A stretch of DNA of 64,000 nt from Triglochin maritima (Eukaryota; Streptophyta; Magnoliopsida; Alismatales; Juncaginaceae): contig OY821771.1 of the NCBI GenBank assembly GCA_963682175.1, positions 15,251,001 through 15,315,000 of the forward strand, in the 5' to 3' direction. Shown here piece after piece: positions 1 through 11,224 of this stretch. The notes under the pieces are model-generated. The model searched no databases and was not told the DNA's origin. It saw only the letters and a program-made list of their open reading frames with translations. The translations under genes and the position numbers were made by a program. Within the stretch, counting starts at the first letter, position 1, and every line of letters starts with the position of its first letter.

Positions 1-1252
1 AAAACACATTAAACATAGAAGACAATAATTGAGATGAGACTAACATGAAAAACATAATTACCAAACCCCACTATGTCTCCACATGAAATAAGATTTAACA
101 CAATCATTAAAACATACAAGACATTAATTAGGATGAGGCCAACATGAGCACATGCATGCACTTGTCATGTTTCCTCCTTATCCACTCCATCTTTATCCTC
201 ACCTCCTTATTCCCTATAAAATATGCCCACTAATCTAAGCATGTGCTAAGCATCACTCAAAAGCATTAGCACATCAATAAGAGTGAAAATCTCATTATAT
301 GGTTATGGAACTCATGTGAGGTTCAAAGGTTAGGATTACCACACACACTTAATACATCACATAATCACATCACCTTCTTCTCCACCCCCAATGGGAACAT
401 AAAAATAACACAAAAAACCATAATGGAAATGTAGAAAGCTAGATTAAGCAAAGACCAAACATAAAGGAATTTGCATAAAATGGAAGGCATCAATGTAAGG
501 AACAAGAATTAAACTAGATTGAAAAGAAAGATTACAAGGTTGCTCCTCTTCTCCTCCACTACACTTCTAATTAAGAAACTAAAACCTACTCTAATAAACA
601 AGAAATAAAATCTACTCTACTAAACAAGAAAGGAAACTAACCTAAGGAGGAGAGGGAGGAAGAACAAGAAAGGAGGCATTACAAGTCTATTTACAGAAGA
701 AATAAGGATTTAGATGGATCTGGAAGCAATCTGACGGCTGTAATAACTTTCTATATAGTCTGGTGCACCGATTATCGAGGTGAAGCCACGGGAGAAATTG
801 GCCCAAAATGATCCTCCAATGGCGGATCAAAATCTGCCACTAGTGGTTCTTTTGTGCTCGATCAGCCCCGATTTCTTCTTGGAGCTTAGGTGTTGTATTT
901 TTCACGTGGAGTGCAGTCCTGGTCATCTGGTTCATGCCCATTTCGTCTTAATTGCCCAAATACACTTCAAGATCATAGTATTGAGGGATTTTTGCTCCTG
1001 AAATGTTTTCCGTACGTTCAGGTCCCTCTGGATTTCATTTGGGTCCTTCCTAATTTGCAGATGGGTCCTTGTGCATGACAAACATGTCAACTTTGCTTCA
1101 TTTGAGTCATTTCTTCTTGCATTTCAGTAATTTTCTCTTCCTTTCTGTTCTTTATTACCTGAAACACCACAAAGAAACATTCGAGTAGCACAAAATTGGG
1201 GTAAAATAAAAGATATATAGCATGAATGCAGTGTATGATATGCTACTAATCA
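1..1252 (-). mobile_element. Gypsy LTR, subfamily A2, reversed, cut by window edge
   Basis: Read on the minus strand this begins TGATTAGTAGCATATC at 1252. It matches the LTR at 1929-3539 in the opposite orientation, and the reversed LTR that ends at 21456. Shared blocks include the CACATGAAATAAGAT region, the Asp-rich flank of short T/C tracts and the 'tctccaccccc' stretch. A paired palindrome with 21-bp spacing lies at 810-849. Reading frames inside (for example at 780-1078) have no protein similarity I recognise and are chance. The left end is outside the window, so solo LTR versus full element cannot be decided. Confidence 0.75.
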
Positions 1253-1364
1253 CTATGTGCCGAAAATTTCTTGCCTCTAGAAAGTTATACATGTTTCTAA
1301 ACATGCATAGACATTTTACTGGGACTGGATGAAGGTGTATCTTTAGAACATAACATTTTCGATA

Positions 1365-1928
1365 CACTACTACAAAATAGTGTTATTTCGTTCGATTTGT
1401 TGACATATAACGTCGATTGACTGCCTCCACTGACCGACGTTATGTGGGGGAGATGTGGTAAGGCAGAGGATATTAAGTCAGACCTTTATGCAAGTATACC
1501 ACGTCGGGTTTTAAAAATGAAACCGACATGATACATTTGAAATACTACGTCGGTGTATTGGTTAAACACCGCCATGGTATGTTCTTTTATTAAAAATAGA
1601 ATGTCGACAAAATGTCAAATAAAAGGACATGTTACGTCAGTTTTTGGGCAATCCACCAACATGGTATGTATACATACCATGTCAGTGGAACCAACGAACT
1701 CCGACATGGTATGTCTTTTCATTAAAATTAATAATTTCAACAAAATGTCAAATAAAAGGACATACTATGTCGGTATTTAGCCAATCTACGAACGTGGTAC
1801 GTATACATATAATATCGATTTAATTTTATTTTCCGACGTGGTATTGTCTTTTTATTATTCCAACAAAAAATCAAATAAAATGACATACCACGTCGGTATT
1901 TAGCCAATGTACCGACGTGGTACGTATA
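1365..1928. repeat. CACTA no. 1 terminal and subterminal repeats
   Basis: Direct and inverted copies of a unit built on 'ccacgtcggtatt' and 'ccgacgtggtatgtcttt' recur about every 60-90 bp. Many appear as inverted pairs with the palindrome ACGT at the core. This is the expected binding-site array of a CACTA element. The array continues on the far side of the LTR insertion at 3545-3700. Confidence 0.75.
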
Positions 1929-3539
1929 TGATTAGTAGCATATCTTGCATTGCATTCATGTTATATATCCTTTATTTCACCCCAATTTTATGCTACTCGA
2001 GTATTTGTTCGATGTGTTTCAGGTCTTAGGAAATAAAGAAGAGAAAGGAAGAAAAAAATGACCTAAATGCAAGAATAATGGATTTTTTTGAAAGGTTTCT
2101 GGACATGTTTGTAATGTCCAAGGGCAGAACTGAAAACACGGAGGGACCCAAGTGAAACCTGGAGGGACCGAAATGTACAGAAAAATATGTTGGTTGCAAA
2201 AGTCCATAATGCCATGAACGTGAGGAGTAATTCAATAATTAAGATCAAATCGGCATGAGACAATGGACCAGCTCAATCCCACGTGCAACAAAGCAAACTT
2301 AACCGGCTGGAGAAATTGTAAAGTGATTTAATACACCATTGGCGGATGTTTTTGTTCCATTTCAGCCAAAAATTTGGGTGACGGGTCGGGTTGTCGGGTT
2401 TAAGCAATACGCAACATCCAGATCTAATTTACAGTCGTCGGATTGCGCCTAGATCCATCCAAACCCTCTGATCTTCTATAAATACACTTGTAAAGTGATT
2501 TAATACACCGTTGGTGGATGTTTTTGTTCCATTTCAGCCAAAAATTTGGGTGACGGGTCGGGTTGTCGGGTTTAAGCAATACGCAGCATCCAGATCTAAT
2601 TTACAGTCGTCGGATTTCGCCCAGATCCATCCAAACCCTCAGATCCCTATTCTTCTCCTCTTCTTCATTCCTCTCCCATTAGAGTAGGTTTTAGTTTCTT
2701 GCTTAGTAGTATAGTGGAGGAGAAGAGGAGCAAACTTTGTAATCTTCATTTGTTAATCAAGTTAAGTTTCATGTTCTTTAGGTTGTTATCTTTCATTTGA
2801 TGTAATTTTTGTTCACTTGTCTTGGTTAGCTTTAGTTTTCTTTACTTGATTATGAGTTGTTTTGCTTTTGTTATTTTCTTGGTTATGGAGATGACTAGAG
2901 AGTAGTCCATCCCCATTGGGGTGGAAGGTGATGTGAAGTGTTGATGTGTTATATTAGTGTGTGTGTTTAATCTTAATCTTTGAGCCTCACATGAATTCCA
3001 TAGTCATTTAGTGGAATCCTCACTCTTTCATTTGATGTGCTAATGGTCTTGATGCTTAGCACATTCTTTGGCTAGTGGGGCCACTTTATGGGGATTGATG
3101 ATGTGAGGCTAAGGTTGGAGTGGGTAAAGAGATAAGGGTGGCATGTGAGAGCATGTGCTCTTGTTGGCCTCATCTTAATTAATGTCTTGTCTCTTTTAAT
3201 GATAATGTTAAATCTTAATTCATGTGGAGGCATAGTTGGGTTTTGGTTATTATAAATTTCATGTTATGCATGTCATAAGCACTAAATTGTTTACACACAC
3301 AACTTACACATTTACACTTTCGCGTTCATTCTCCACCTCCTACGGGACTTTTTTATTAGTTATTTTTTATTTACGTCGCATTTGTCACTTAGTTTAGATA
3401 CCCTCAATCCCTTTCTCATCCCCCACTCGAGTATGGTGGGAACATCGACACACACAACTCCTTGTGGTACTACCTGTACTTGCCGCATCTTTAACGATGT
3501 CATGCACATGCGGTAAATGAACTGATAAAATCTCAATTA
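1929..3539 (+). mobile_element. Solo gypsy LTR, subfamily A2, with GTATA target duplication
   Basis: The LTR runs from TGATTAGTAGCA to CTCAATTA and is flanked by GTATA at 1924-1928 and again at 3540-3544. The final CA appears to have mutated to TA: sister copies end in TTCAATCA. Removing it rejoins the CACTA subterminal repeats. It contains a 172-bp tandem duplication (2317-2660), a TATA-like CTATAAATAC at about 2476 and the conserved 'tgcacatgcggt' 3' block. No internal coding region is present, so it is a solo LTR. Confidence 0.75.
2317..2660 (+). repeat. 172-bp tandem duplication inside LTR promoter region
   Basis: Two adjacent near-identical units start TGTAAAGTGATTTAATACACC at 2317 and 2489. 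They share the GGGTGACGGGTCGGGTTGTC block. Only unit 1 keeps CTATAAATAC at its end; unit 2 runs into a C/T-rich stretch. Confidence 0.85.
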
Positions 3540-4489
3540 GTATAATACCATGTCGGTTATAAACTTAATTTTTGACGTGGTATGTCCTTTTATTATTCCG
3601 ACAAAAAGTCAAATAAAAGGACATACACATCGGGTTCCAGTTAATCAACCGACATAGTATAACCCAGAAAAGCAAATAAAAAGGTCATTACCACGTTGGT
3701 TTCAACCAAGTAACTAACAAGATATGTCCCTTTTATTTTATTTTTTTGGGAAATTAGGATTTTAGTTTTAATTTAATATAAATTTCCTTGCAAATCAAAT
3801 AGAAATCGTACCACGTTCAATTTCACATAAAATTCCTTACAAATGGAAAAGGAATTACACATAATTTATATACAATAATTGTCTTAAATATAATTCAATT
3901 CTGCAAATGTATATACAAAAATTGTCATATATATATATAATTTAGTTATGCAAATGTATATACAAAAAATGTAATATATATAATTCAGTTTGCACTATCT
4001 CAAAAGTTTTAATATGTACAAAAGTGAATTATATGTACAAAATAATCTCGAACCAACTGAAACAAGCGTACACTAACTACAAAAATGAAGTTGTAGGACT
4101 GTTCAAATGAAGGTAGTATTGCAGTAAATTATGTTTGTGCTTTAAACTGTATCTGTACATTCAACTCAGCTACAATGATATCATATATTTGTTCAAGTTG
4201 TAAAGTTGTTATACCATAATTCACAGTTAGTAGTTTGAATGGCTGCAATGATATCATATATCTAATATTCATTTATCATATTAAAAACTTACATTTATAT
4301 TAAAAGAATACGACCGACGAAAAAAGAAGAACACCTCTCTCGCATACTGTCTATCTCCTCTTGCGAGTATGATTGAAGGGTATCATAAAAAATCTACATA
4401 GTAAACAAAACTCATATATTAACATATTATAATTTGTGCCACCAAACATAATAACGCAACATAAGATATATATCAAAATTTACCATTAT

Positions 4490-4970
4490 GAAATTTCATG
4501 ATTCCATTCTCAACGTAACATTCTTCCTTTCATTATGTTGTAACCGCATTTAGTATTTCCAACTTGTTTACGATACAACAATCAAGATATCATGTATATG
4601 AGGAAAACAACTAAATTAATGCAAAGTACAATTCATATATTATATATACAAACATAACTAAATCTTCTTACCTTCATGAAATACCAAGTGATCGTCTTCT
4701 TTGGACAACTCCTATTACCCTTCATGTTATAGATATTCATGGCCCTACCAAGATATATAAATGATCGAAAATAGATTCAAACATTCAACAACAACAAATT
4801 TACTTAGAATATGAAAGTAGTTATTCAAAATATATAACTTTCAACTGAATAGTATTCTTCAAATCATTCCTGGCTTTTTCGATGCCAAAGGATCAAACCA
4901 GAAGGCAGTATACGCATCGGGACATAACACAACTAACCTCCAATGATCATTGAAAATCATTCATGTTAAA
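4490..4970 (-). pseudogene. Ulp1-like C48 protease remnant of CACTA no. 1
   Basis: On the minus strand, translation of about 4880-4952 gives HWRLVVLCPDAYTAFWFDPL, with the His-Trp and the Asp of the Ulp1 catalytic triad. About 4510-4575 gives QVGNTKCGYNIM, the catalytic-Cys block. Ulp1/SENP proteases cleave SUMO-type conjugates, and plant CACTA and Mutator elements often carry captured copies. Frameshifts separate the blocks, so this is a relic. It parallels the remnant in CACTA no. 2 near 15.1-15.5 kb. Confidence 0.65.
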
Positions 4971-5639
4971 TTACTTCTATTATTTAATGTTAATTTTCTT
5001 TATGATTCCCTATTGAAATATAATGAAACTACTTGTATATAGAATATAATGAGATACTTACGACGGATGATATGGTACTAGATAACATGTCTTCTTTTGT
5101 GCTTGCATCACCTCTGCAATTATTGACGGTCATGCATCATCCGATTGATTTCGTGTGTTGCAGACATATTAGGGCAAAAATAACCAAAATTTGTACCAAA
5201 CTTCATTTGGTAGAGATACCTATTAAAATTAAATTAAGAATATTTTAATTGAAATGTAGCATAAACATGTATGGAAAAAATGAACATGACTTACTTTAAG
5301 TGGACTTTAATGATTGTTATACACAATATTTCTATCTTAAGGAATTGCATCAAATTAGACATAACGACATAGAACTTTACTTTTGTGTTGTCTATTGTTG
5401 TTGGGCCTATGATTGCTATGTCCATAACACTTTCTACGGTACAATTTTCGTCTCGATCTTTTATTAAAGTGTGCAAACTCATGCAAGTCACAGGCAACAC
5501 ACCTTGTCAATCAAGTCCTAATTTTTAGAGGCTTTAATTTGACGAGGAGGCTTCAACCTGAAAAATAAATATTATAAGAACATACATACATGATTAATAT
5601 ATCAACAATTATGGAGTTAGTAAATTCAAAGTTAATACC

Positions 5640-6370
5640 TTCTCTTTCTTTATTATTTTTACTTGTTTTTCCTCATGGATTGGAATTAAGTGTTCTACTT
5701 CAAGATTCACACTTCCCGTAGTACTTTATGGTGTCTGAGTAGGTGTAGGAATATTGGTGAGTGCACTTAATTTCTTAAGTACCATATCCATTTGTTCTTG
5801 CAACTTATGGAACTTTTCTTTACAATCCGCAAGAATTCCTTTTCTACTACGATTTAAGGATGATGCCCTGAAGCATTGTCGTAGTCTTATTTGACTATCA
5901 ACATCGCATACTCGTCCAACATGCTCCTCACATCCCAAGGCTTCAGAGAAAAGATATTTTTGCCATCTAAAACAAATTCACCTTGGGAGTCTTGCATTGT
6001 AAGATAGTCCTATTGCGAACCACAAGAATGTTAAAAACTATATCATTACGTAACCTCAATTAATCATTGTACACAAACCACAACAATAAAATGTAACAAC
6101 TTACAATAATTCGATGCAACCTCTGCAGGCTCAGTATTAGTGTAACTCCCATCCGGAGTAAAACACACTCTCTTCTATTTATTTTCCCTAATAGGGGAGA
6201 CAAAGGAGACAAATTACTGGTTTGTTCTTCACTCAAACCAACCTCTAAAGTTTCTTGCTTTTTCTTCACAACCTTTTCGGCCATCATTATCTCCTCCAAC
6301 TTCCGATATCTCGCGACAATCGGTGTTTGAACATGATCTTCAATTGTCCTTCTTTGTTGAGCGCTCATAG
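5640..6370 (-). pseudogene. TnpA/Transposase_24-like remnant of CACTA no. 1
   Basis: Minus-strand frames contain LGCEEHVGRV-type sequence (5726-5938) followed by a coiled-coil-like stretch (KEKFHKLQEQMDMVLKKL). A second frame (6060-6368) contains the MMAEK...KKQE...LSEEQTSNL motif. The same motifs occur in the same order in CACTA no. 2 at about 16.4-17.07 kb. Frameshifts and separated frames indicate a pseudogene. Confidence 0.55.
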
Positions 6371-6850
6371 TTCATACAAACATAAATAAGAGACTAGCTA
6401 TCATAATAAATAAGTCAATGTATAAACAAAGTATGAACGCATATTATACCATTTATTCTGTAATTTACATTGATCTTTTGAAATTTGTCAATTTCGTTTG
6501 AGAAATGAAATTGTAAATTACACATGGATCTCGATCCTTCTTTTAAAAGGAAAAAAGATATAGAAAAAGGCTTTGGAGAGTGTAGAGACAAGTGAGAAAG
6601 AAAGACTTTTGGAAGATGGAGAGAAGGTGACCTTAAATATTATTGGTTGGTGATTAACGTTTGATTGAGTGAGAAGTGTAGGAAGAAGTGTACGACGATT
6701 TCTAGTCTCTGGTTTCGCAACAACAACAACTAAGATCGTTTGCATGTTGACTACTACGACTCCAACGATTTCATCAACCGCTATCTAACATTTCAATGTA
6801 GGACGTTAGACGTGGCAGGAGCAAATCAACTACATCGATCGTATCTCTAT

Positions 6851-8261
6851 TTTCTTCTCTTCTACATATATATGCACACAATACTCTCCCTAGTACTTGG
6901 TTCCAGTTGATCAGTTAACCGGTTATATTTATTTTTTCCATGTGTATTGTTTCTTGTTCTATGTGTTATCCTTGCATTCAAGATCGAGCAGTAATGCACA
7001 TAGATGATGACGATGACGATGCATTGTGTAAATCGAGGACGATTTATAGTTTGCTTAAGAATCAAACCTTGACAAAGTCCAAAACATGCAAGCTCATTTC
7101 CCTTGATCCAACCAAAATTAGGGTTTCAAGTCAAACCATGATGGCAAACAAATAGTCATATCAATGTTTTACAAGTCAAACAAGAACCTACCACTACCAA
7201 ATCAGTTTATCCTTAGCTCAAAGAAGTGTGAGTCCACATGCACACTTGTAATACGTTTTGTCTTCTTTGAAACGCATAACATCTTATATTTTATTCTAGG
7301 AACAAAGTAAAATTCCATTCTCTACCCAAATTCCATAAACTATCAATCAGGCCATTCCGTTGACGTAATTCATATTAATGTGCACGTTGTCATGTGACAA
7401 CACCTATCTGTGTTGGAAGGGGATCTAACAATGCACTAACTCGACACGGATTAAACTAAGCCAATATTCAACAATCTGATCCAAGATGCTTTCTTAATCC
7501 TATGCGGAATTGGGGTTCGTGAAGATTAACATGTGAACAAACTCCAAACGTAAAGCCATGGGAAGCTGTAATTAGAGCAGTCATTGGTCGTATCATAACC
7601 TAATTATTTAATTACCCAAGTAGGAAACTAGTACTGAACTCACATTGAACCAAATGTCCATTGTGGTTTCATCTGTAGTATTAAAGTCAACCTAACTGGA
7701 GTAATAAAACTAAATTTATGAATGTGCTTCGTACTTATATATCAAAATACAATTAAATTTAGAATAATTCCTTCTATACGAGTTTTCAAAATTTGTCGAA
7801 AAATTCTTACTAGAATTCTCTTTTCTAGAAGTTGCACCAAACCTAAAGCCTCTTCGCTTGTAGTTGTAGAGATCTTTCCTGTTGGAACTACTTTTAACTT
7901 GTGCTATCCATGATACTCACTCCCAATACAATTTAAACACATATTACTCGGAACAGTTTGATCATAGATTCAATAATATGAGTTATATATGGAAACTACT
8001 CTGCCACATGACCCGTGGGTAAGTCAACTGTTTGAATCAGCATAGGCGGCTAACATTAGATAAAATCCCAAATGAAGTTAAATTTTAATGAAACGTTAGC
8101 TCTGGTTCTCGTGCAATTAAGAAGCTTCGTGGAAGCTCTAGTATTCAAGCTTTCATATATTTAAGATTACTACATGTATGGTTGCTTGTTCAAGTGTACG
8201 TGATATATGGAGTAGTGGCAATCCGTGCACATGGTGGCTAATTCATTTAGGAACTAATAAC
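6851..8261. other. Intergenic region upstream of the glycine-rich gene
   Basis: A/T-rich sequence without a convincing gene. Short open frames (6940-7155, 7722-7913) have no recognisable domain. A GAT-repeat stretch near 7003-7020 encodes only a run of Asp in one frame. The distal promoter of the gene at 8352 presumably lies here. Confidence 0.4.
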
Positions 8262-8290
8262 TATGCATGCATGTCTTATAAATGTCGATG
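8262..8290 (+). promoter_or_regulatory. Core promoter of the glycine-rich protein gene
   Basis: A TATA-like CTTATAAAT lies at 8275-8283, about 70 bp before the ATG at 8352, which leaves room for a short 5' leader. Immediately upstream is ATGCATGCATG (8263-8273), an RY-type repeat found in many plant promoters. Position is seen; function is inferred. Confidence 0.5.
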
Positions 8291-8351
8291 ATGTACTGCT
8301 TCTCTGACCAACTCAAATCACTTGTAGTTCGTCCCTAGTGAAGGAGTAGAG

Positions 8352-10691
8352 ATGAGAAGTTCAGGGTTCGTAGCAACTTCTCTCGTGATCATGTTGTGTT
8401 TGAGCATGACGTCTGCGACAAGATTCTTAAATGAATATGCTAGAGGTGGTGGAGGAGGGCGTGGTGGTGGTAGTGGATATGGTTATGGTTACGGTAGTGG
8501 GTCTGGTTATGATGGAGGTGGAGGTGGAGGTGGTGGCGGCGGAGGAGGAGGTTCTGGTAGTGGATATGGTTATGGAAGTGGGTATGGTTCTGGTAGTGGC
8601 AATGGAAGGGGTGGTGGTGGAGGTTCAGGATCAGGGTATGGTAGTGGATCAGGACATGGAAGTGGTTTTGGGTCTGGGAATGATGAAGGTTATGGAAAAG
8701 GTGGAGGAGGTAATGGTGGTGGTATCTCTACAAGTGGTGGTGGAAGTAGTACAAGTAATGGCAAAGGTGGTTCAAGTGGTAGTGGTTATGCTAGTAATGG
8801 TGCTCACAATGTTGCGTATTCTTGGAATACAAGTTCAGGTTATGGAAGTGGGAGTGGATCGGGATATGGATATGGTAGTGTGACAAGTTCAAGAAAAGGA
8901 TACACCGGAAGTGAAAAAGGAAGTGGTGATGGATCAAAAGGAAGTAATTATGGAGGAAGTGCTTCAGGATATGGTTCTGATGCTAGATCGGGTTCAAGAA
9001 AAGGTAATTCAGTTGAAGGAGGTAAAGCCAGTGGAAGTGGAAGCGGAAAAGGAAGTGGATCGGGAAAAGGCGACGATGGTGGAACTGCTTCTGGCTATGG
9101 CTCTGGTGGTGGATATGGCTCTGGAAAAAGTAGTTCATCTGGTGGAGGAGGCAATGCAAGTGGAAGTGGAATTGGAATTGGGAAAGGAAGTGGTAGTGGA
9201 TCAGGGAAAAGCAATAGTGGTGGAAGTGCTTCAGGGCATGGCTCAGGTACTGGATCGGGCTTTGGGAAAGGTAGTTCGTCTATAGGAGGGGGCATTGCAA
9301 TTGGAAGCGGAAATGGTGGTAGTGGAACTAATTCTGCATATGGCTCGGGTAGTGGATCAGGCTCCGGAGGAGGCAAAGCAAGTGGAAGTGGAAGAGGAAG
9401 TAGTGGTGTTTCAGGCACAAGTAATGGTATAGGAAGTTCTTCTGGGCATGGCTCGACTGGGGGTTCTGGTTCAGGGAAAGGTACATCAAATGGAGGAGGA
9501 GAAGGCAATACAAGTGGAAGCGGGAAAGGAAGTGGTGGTGGATCAAGGAAGAGCAGCAGTACTGAAAGTGTTTTTGGGCATAGCTCAGGTGGTGGATCAG
9601 GCTCAGGAAAAGGTAGCTCAACTTCACGAGGCAGCAATACGAGTGGAAGTGGGTCAAAAAAAAGTAGTGGTAGTGGTTCCGGATATGGCTCAAGTGGTGG
9701 ATCGAGCTCAGGAAAAGGTAGTTCAACTTCAGGAGGTGGCAATACGAGTGGAACTGGAAGTGGGTCAAGAAAACGTAATGGAAATGGTTCTGGATATGGC
9801 TCGGGTGGTGGATCAGGCTCTGCAACGAGTAGTTCAACTAGAGGAAAAACAAACGGAAGTGGAAGTGGAAAAGGTAGTGGATCAGGCTCCGGAAAAGCTA
9901 GTTCAACAGGTAAAGGAGGGATTGCAAGTGCCAGTGGAAGTGGAAAAGGAACCGGAAGTGGATCAGCAAAAAGCAACAATAATGGAAATGCTTCAGGGTA
10001 TGGCTCAGGTGGCGGAATGGGCTTTGGGAAAGCTAGTTCATCTATACGAAGAGGCCATGCCAGTGCAAGTGGGAAAGGTAGTGGTAGTGGGTCAGGAAAA
10101 AGTAGTGGTAGTGGTTTCGGATATGGCTCGGGTGGTGGATCAGGTTCTGGAGCAAGTAGTTCAACAGAAGGAGGAAAGGCAAGCGGAAGTGGAAGTGGAA
10201 AAGGAAGTGGTGGGGGGTCAAGCAAAATTCGTGGCATTGGAAATTCTTTTGGGCATGGTTCAGGCACTGGATCGGGCTCTGGAAAAGCTAGTTCAACTGG
10301 TGGAAGTAGCAACGCTAGTGGAAGTGGAACTGGGAAAGGAAGTGGTAGTGGATCAGCAATAAGCAACAATCGTGAAACTGGTTCAGGGCATGACTCAGGT
10401 GGTGGATCGAGCTCTGGAAAAGGCAGTTCAACCATCAGAGGCAATGCAGGTGCAACTGGAAGTGGGAAAGGATTTGGAAGTGGAAGTGGTTCAGGAAATG
10501 GCTCTGGTGGATCTGGTTCAAGATCTGAAGGTGTATATGCAAGTGGAAGTGGAAAAGGAAGTGGTACAGGATATGGCTCCTGGAGTGGGTCTGCTTCAAG
10601 CAATACCAAAAGTGGGGGAAGTGACGGTAATGGAAGTGGTTCCGATTATGGTTCTGGAAGAGGATACAACTCCTTTGGTGGAAGTTGTTAA
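8352..10691 (+). CDS. Glycine/serine-rich secreted cell-wall protein, 779 aa
   Basis: A single uninterrupted frame starts with a typical signal peptide (MRSSGFVATSLVIMLCLSMT, predicted cleavage after TSA at residue 22). After a short RFLNEYARGG segment the mature protein is almost entirely Gly and Ser with Lys, Tyr, Asn and Thr. The first part is GYGYG/GGGG-rich. From about residue 190 it is an imperfect array of roughly 30-45-residue units of the form SGSGKGSGSGSGK-x-S..G-x-ASGYGSGGGSGSGK-x-SS. It ends GSGRGYNSFGGSC. Apart from the initial hydrophobic stretch it has no membrane segment or catalytic domain. Plant glycine-rich proteins of this type are exported and built into cell walls; that role is inferred here. 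It is much longer than most family members, probably by repeat expansion. A partial tandem copy lies at 11148-11221 and 23135-23742. Very long frames on other strands over this region are shadows of the repeat. Confidence 0.85.
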   Translation: MRSSGFVATSLVIMLCLSMTSATRFLNEYARGGGGGRGGGSGYGYGYGSGSGYDGGGGGGGGGGGGGSGSGYGYGSGYGSGSGNGRGGGGGSGSGYGSGSGHGSGFGSGNDEGYGKGGGGNGGGISTSGGGSSTSNGKGGSSGSGYASNGAHNVAYSWNTSSGYGSGSGSGYGYGSVTSSRKGYTGSEKGSGDGSKGSNYGGSASGYGSDARSGSRKGNSVEGGKASGSGSGKGSGSGKGDDGGTASGYGSGGGYGSGKSSSSGGGGNASGSGIGIGKGSGSGSGKSNSGGSASGHGSGTGSGFGKGSSSIGGGIAIGSGNGGSGTNSAYGSGSGSGSGGGKASGSGRGSSGVSGTSNGIGSSSGHGSTGGSGSGKGTSNGGGEGNTSGSGKGSGGGSRKSSSTESVFGHSSGGGSGSGKGSSTSRGSNTSGSGSKKSSGSGSGYGSSGGSSSGKGSSTSGGGNTSGTGSGSRKRNGNGSGYGSGGGSGSATSSSTRGKTNGSGSGKGSGSGSGKASSTGKGGIASASGSGKGTGSGSAKSNNNGNASGYGSGGGMGFGKASSSIRRGHASASGKGSGSGSGKSSGSGFGYGSGGGSGSGASSSTEGGKASGSGSGKGSGGGSSKIRGIGNSFGHGSGTGSGSGKASSTGGSSNASGSGTGKGSGSGSAISNNRETGSGHDSGGGSSSGKGSSTIRGNAGATGSGKGFGSGSGSGNGSGGSGSRSEGVYASGSGKGSGTGYGSWSGSASSNTKSGGSDGNGSGSDYGSGRGYNSFGGSC

Positions 10692-10879
10692 TAATCCAAT
10701 CATTCCTTGATTTGATATCCGTTTCTGCAGCAAAGGAATCACATACGTTTCTTGTATTAACTTTTTTTCCCACTTTTTTGCTATATTGTCGTCACCAAAC
10801 TCATGCATTGAATGCCTTCAAGCTCTTTTGTAGTTCGAGAATAATAATCTATGTAGCCTCGGTTATGTTCTTTATCATA

Positions 10880-10885
10880 AATAAA
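10880..10885 (+). terminator. Poly(A) signal AATAAA of the glycine-rich gene
   Basis: AATAAA lies about 190 bp after the stop codon. The same 3' flank, including ATAAATAAA, follows the pseudogene copy near 23915. Confidence 0.6.
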
Positions 10886-10920
10886 GTGATTTTATCATAT
10901 TACTACTAGTTTACGTCACT

Positions 10921-11147
10921 TGACATTTATAATTTGTTTATAATTGAGTATGATTTTGAGATTAACAAGTTTAAAACACTTACTTCAAGCCGAAGATGTT
11001 CTAAATGAGACATGTCAATATACACAACAGTTGTCAGAGCTTCTATTTTTGTAATATATTCATTGATACAGTTCGTGCCCCAACAAAAGTTTGAATATCA
11101 CATCTTAACAAAAAAACAATATGCAAATGTCATATTCTTACTAAAGA
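10921..11147 (+). repeat. Duplicated 3' flank of the glycine-rich gene, copy 1
   Basis: This flank ('gacatttataatttgtttataattgagtatg' region through 'gtcatattcttacta') is repeated with few changes at 23951-24180, downstream of the pseudogene. Copy 1 passes directly into a fragment of glycine-rich coding repeat at 11148. That marks the junction of a tandem segmental duplication. Confidence 0.8.
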
Positions 11148-11221
11148 AAACAATACGAGTGAAAGTGGAAGTGGGAAAGGAACTGGTAGTGGCAGTGTCA
11201 AGAAATTTAGTGGTAGTGGTA
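11148..11221 (+). pseudogene. Start of second glycine-rich gene copy, cut by an LTR
   Basis: It translates as NNTSESGSGKGTGSGSVKKF, matching repeat units of the intact gene (for example around codons 380-390). It has no promoter, start codon or signal peptide, so it was born truncated. It is interrupted at 11225 by an LTR, and homologous sequence resumes at 23135. Confidence 0.7.
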
Positions 11222-11224
11222 GTA

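Larger units (their letters stand above)
1365..6850 (-). mobile_element. CACTA (En/Spm) transposon no. 1, decayed, interrupted by an LTR
   Basis: The left terminus at 1365 reads CACTACTACAAAATAG, a typical plant CACTA end. It is followed by alternating subterminal repeats around CCGACGTGGTATGTC (1400-1925, resuming 3545-3700), the kind of site bound by TNPA-type proteins. Coding remnants are all on the minus strand: a Ulp1-like protease (about 4500-4960) and a TnpA/Transposase_24-like protein (about 5700-6370). A 1.6-kb LTR interrupts the subterminal repeats at 1929-3539. No matching right terminus was found, so the right boundary is a guess. Confidence 0.7.

Noticed and set aside
780..1078. 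Two overlapping plus-strand frames near the window start
   Set aside because: Lie antisense within a gypsy LTR that has non-coding relatives elsewhere in the window.
9448..10362. A 304-codon Val/Glu-rich frame on the plus strand inside the glycine-rich gene
   Set aside because: Alternate-frame reading of the same repeats; the 779-codon frame with signal peptide explains the sequence.
9095..10609. A 504-codon Pro/Leu-rich frame on the minus strand
   Set aside because: Antisense shadow of the Gly/Ser codon repeats (GGx and AGT/TCA read backwards). No promoter, domain or codon logic of its own.
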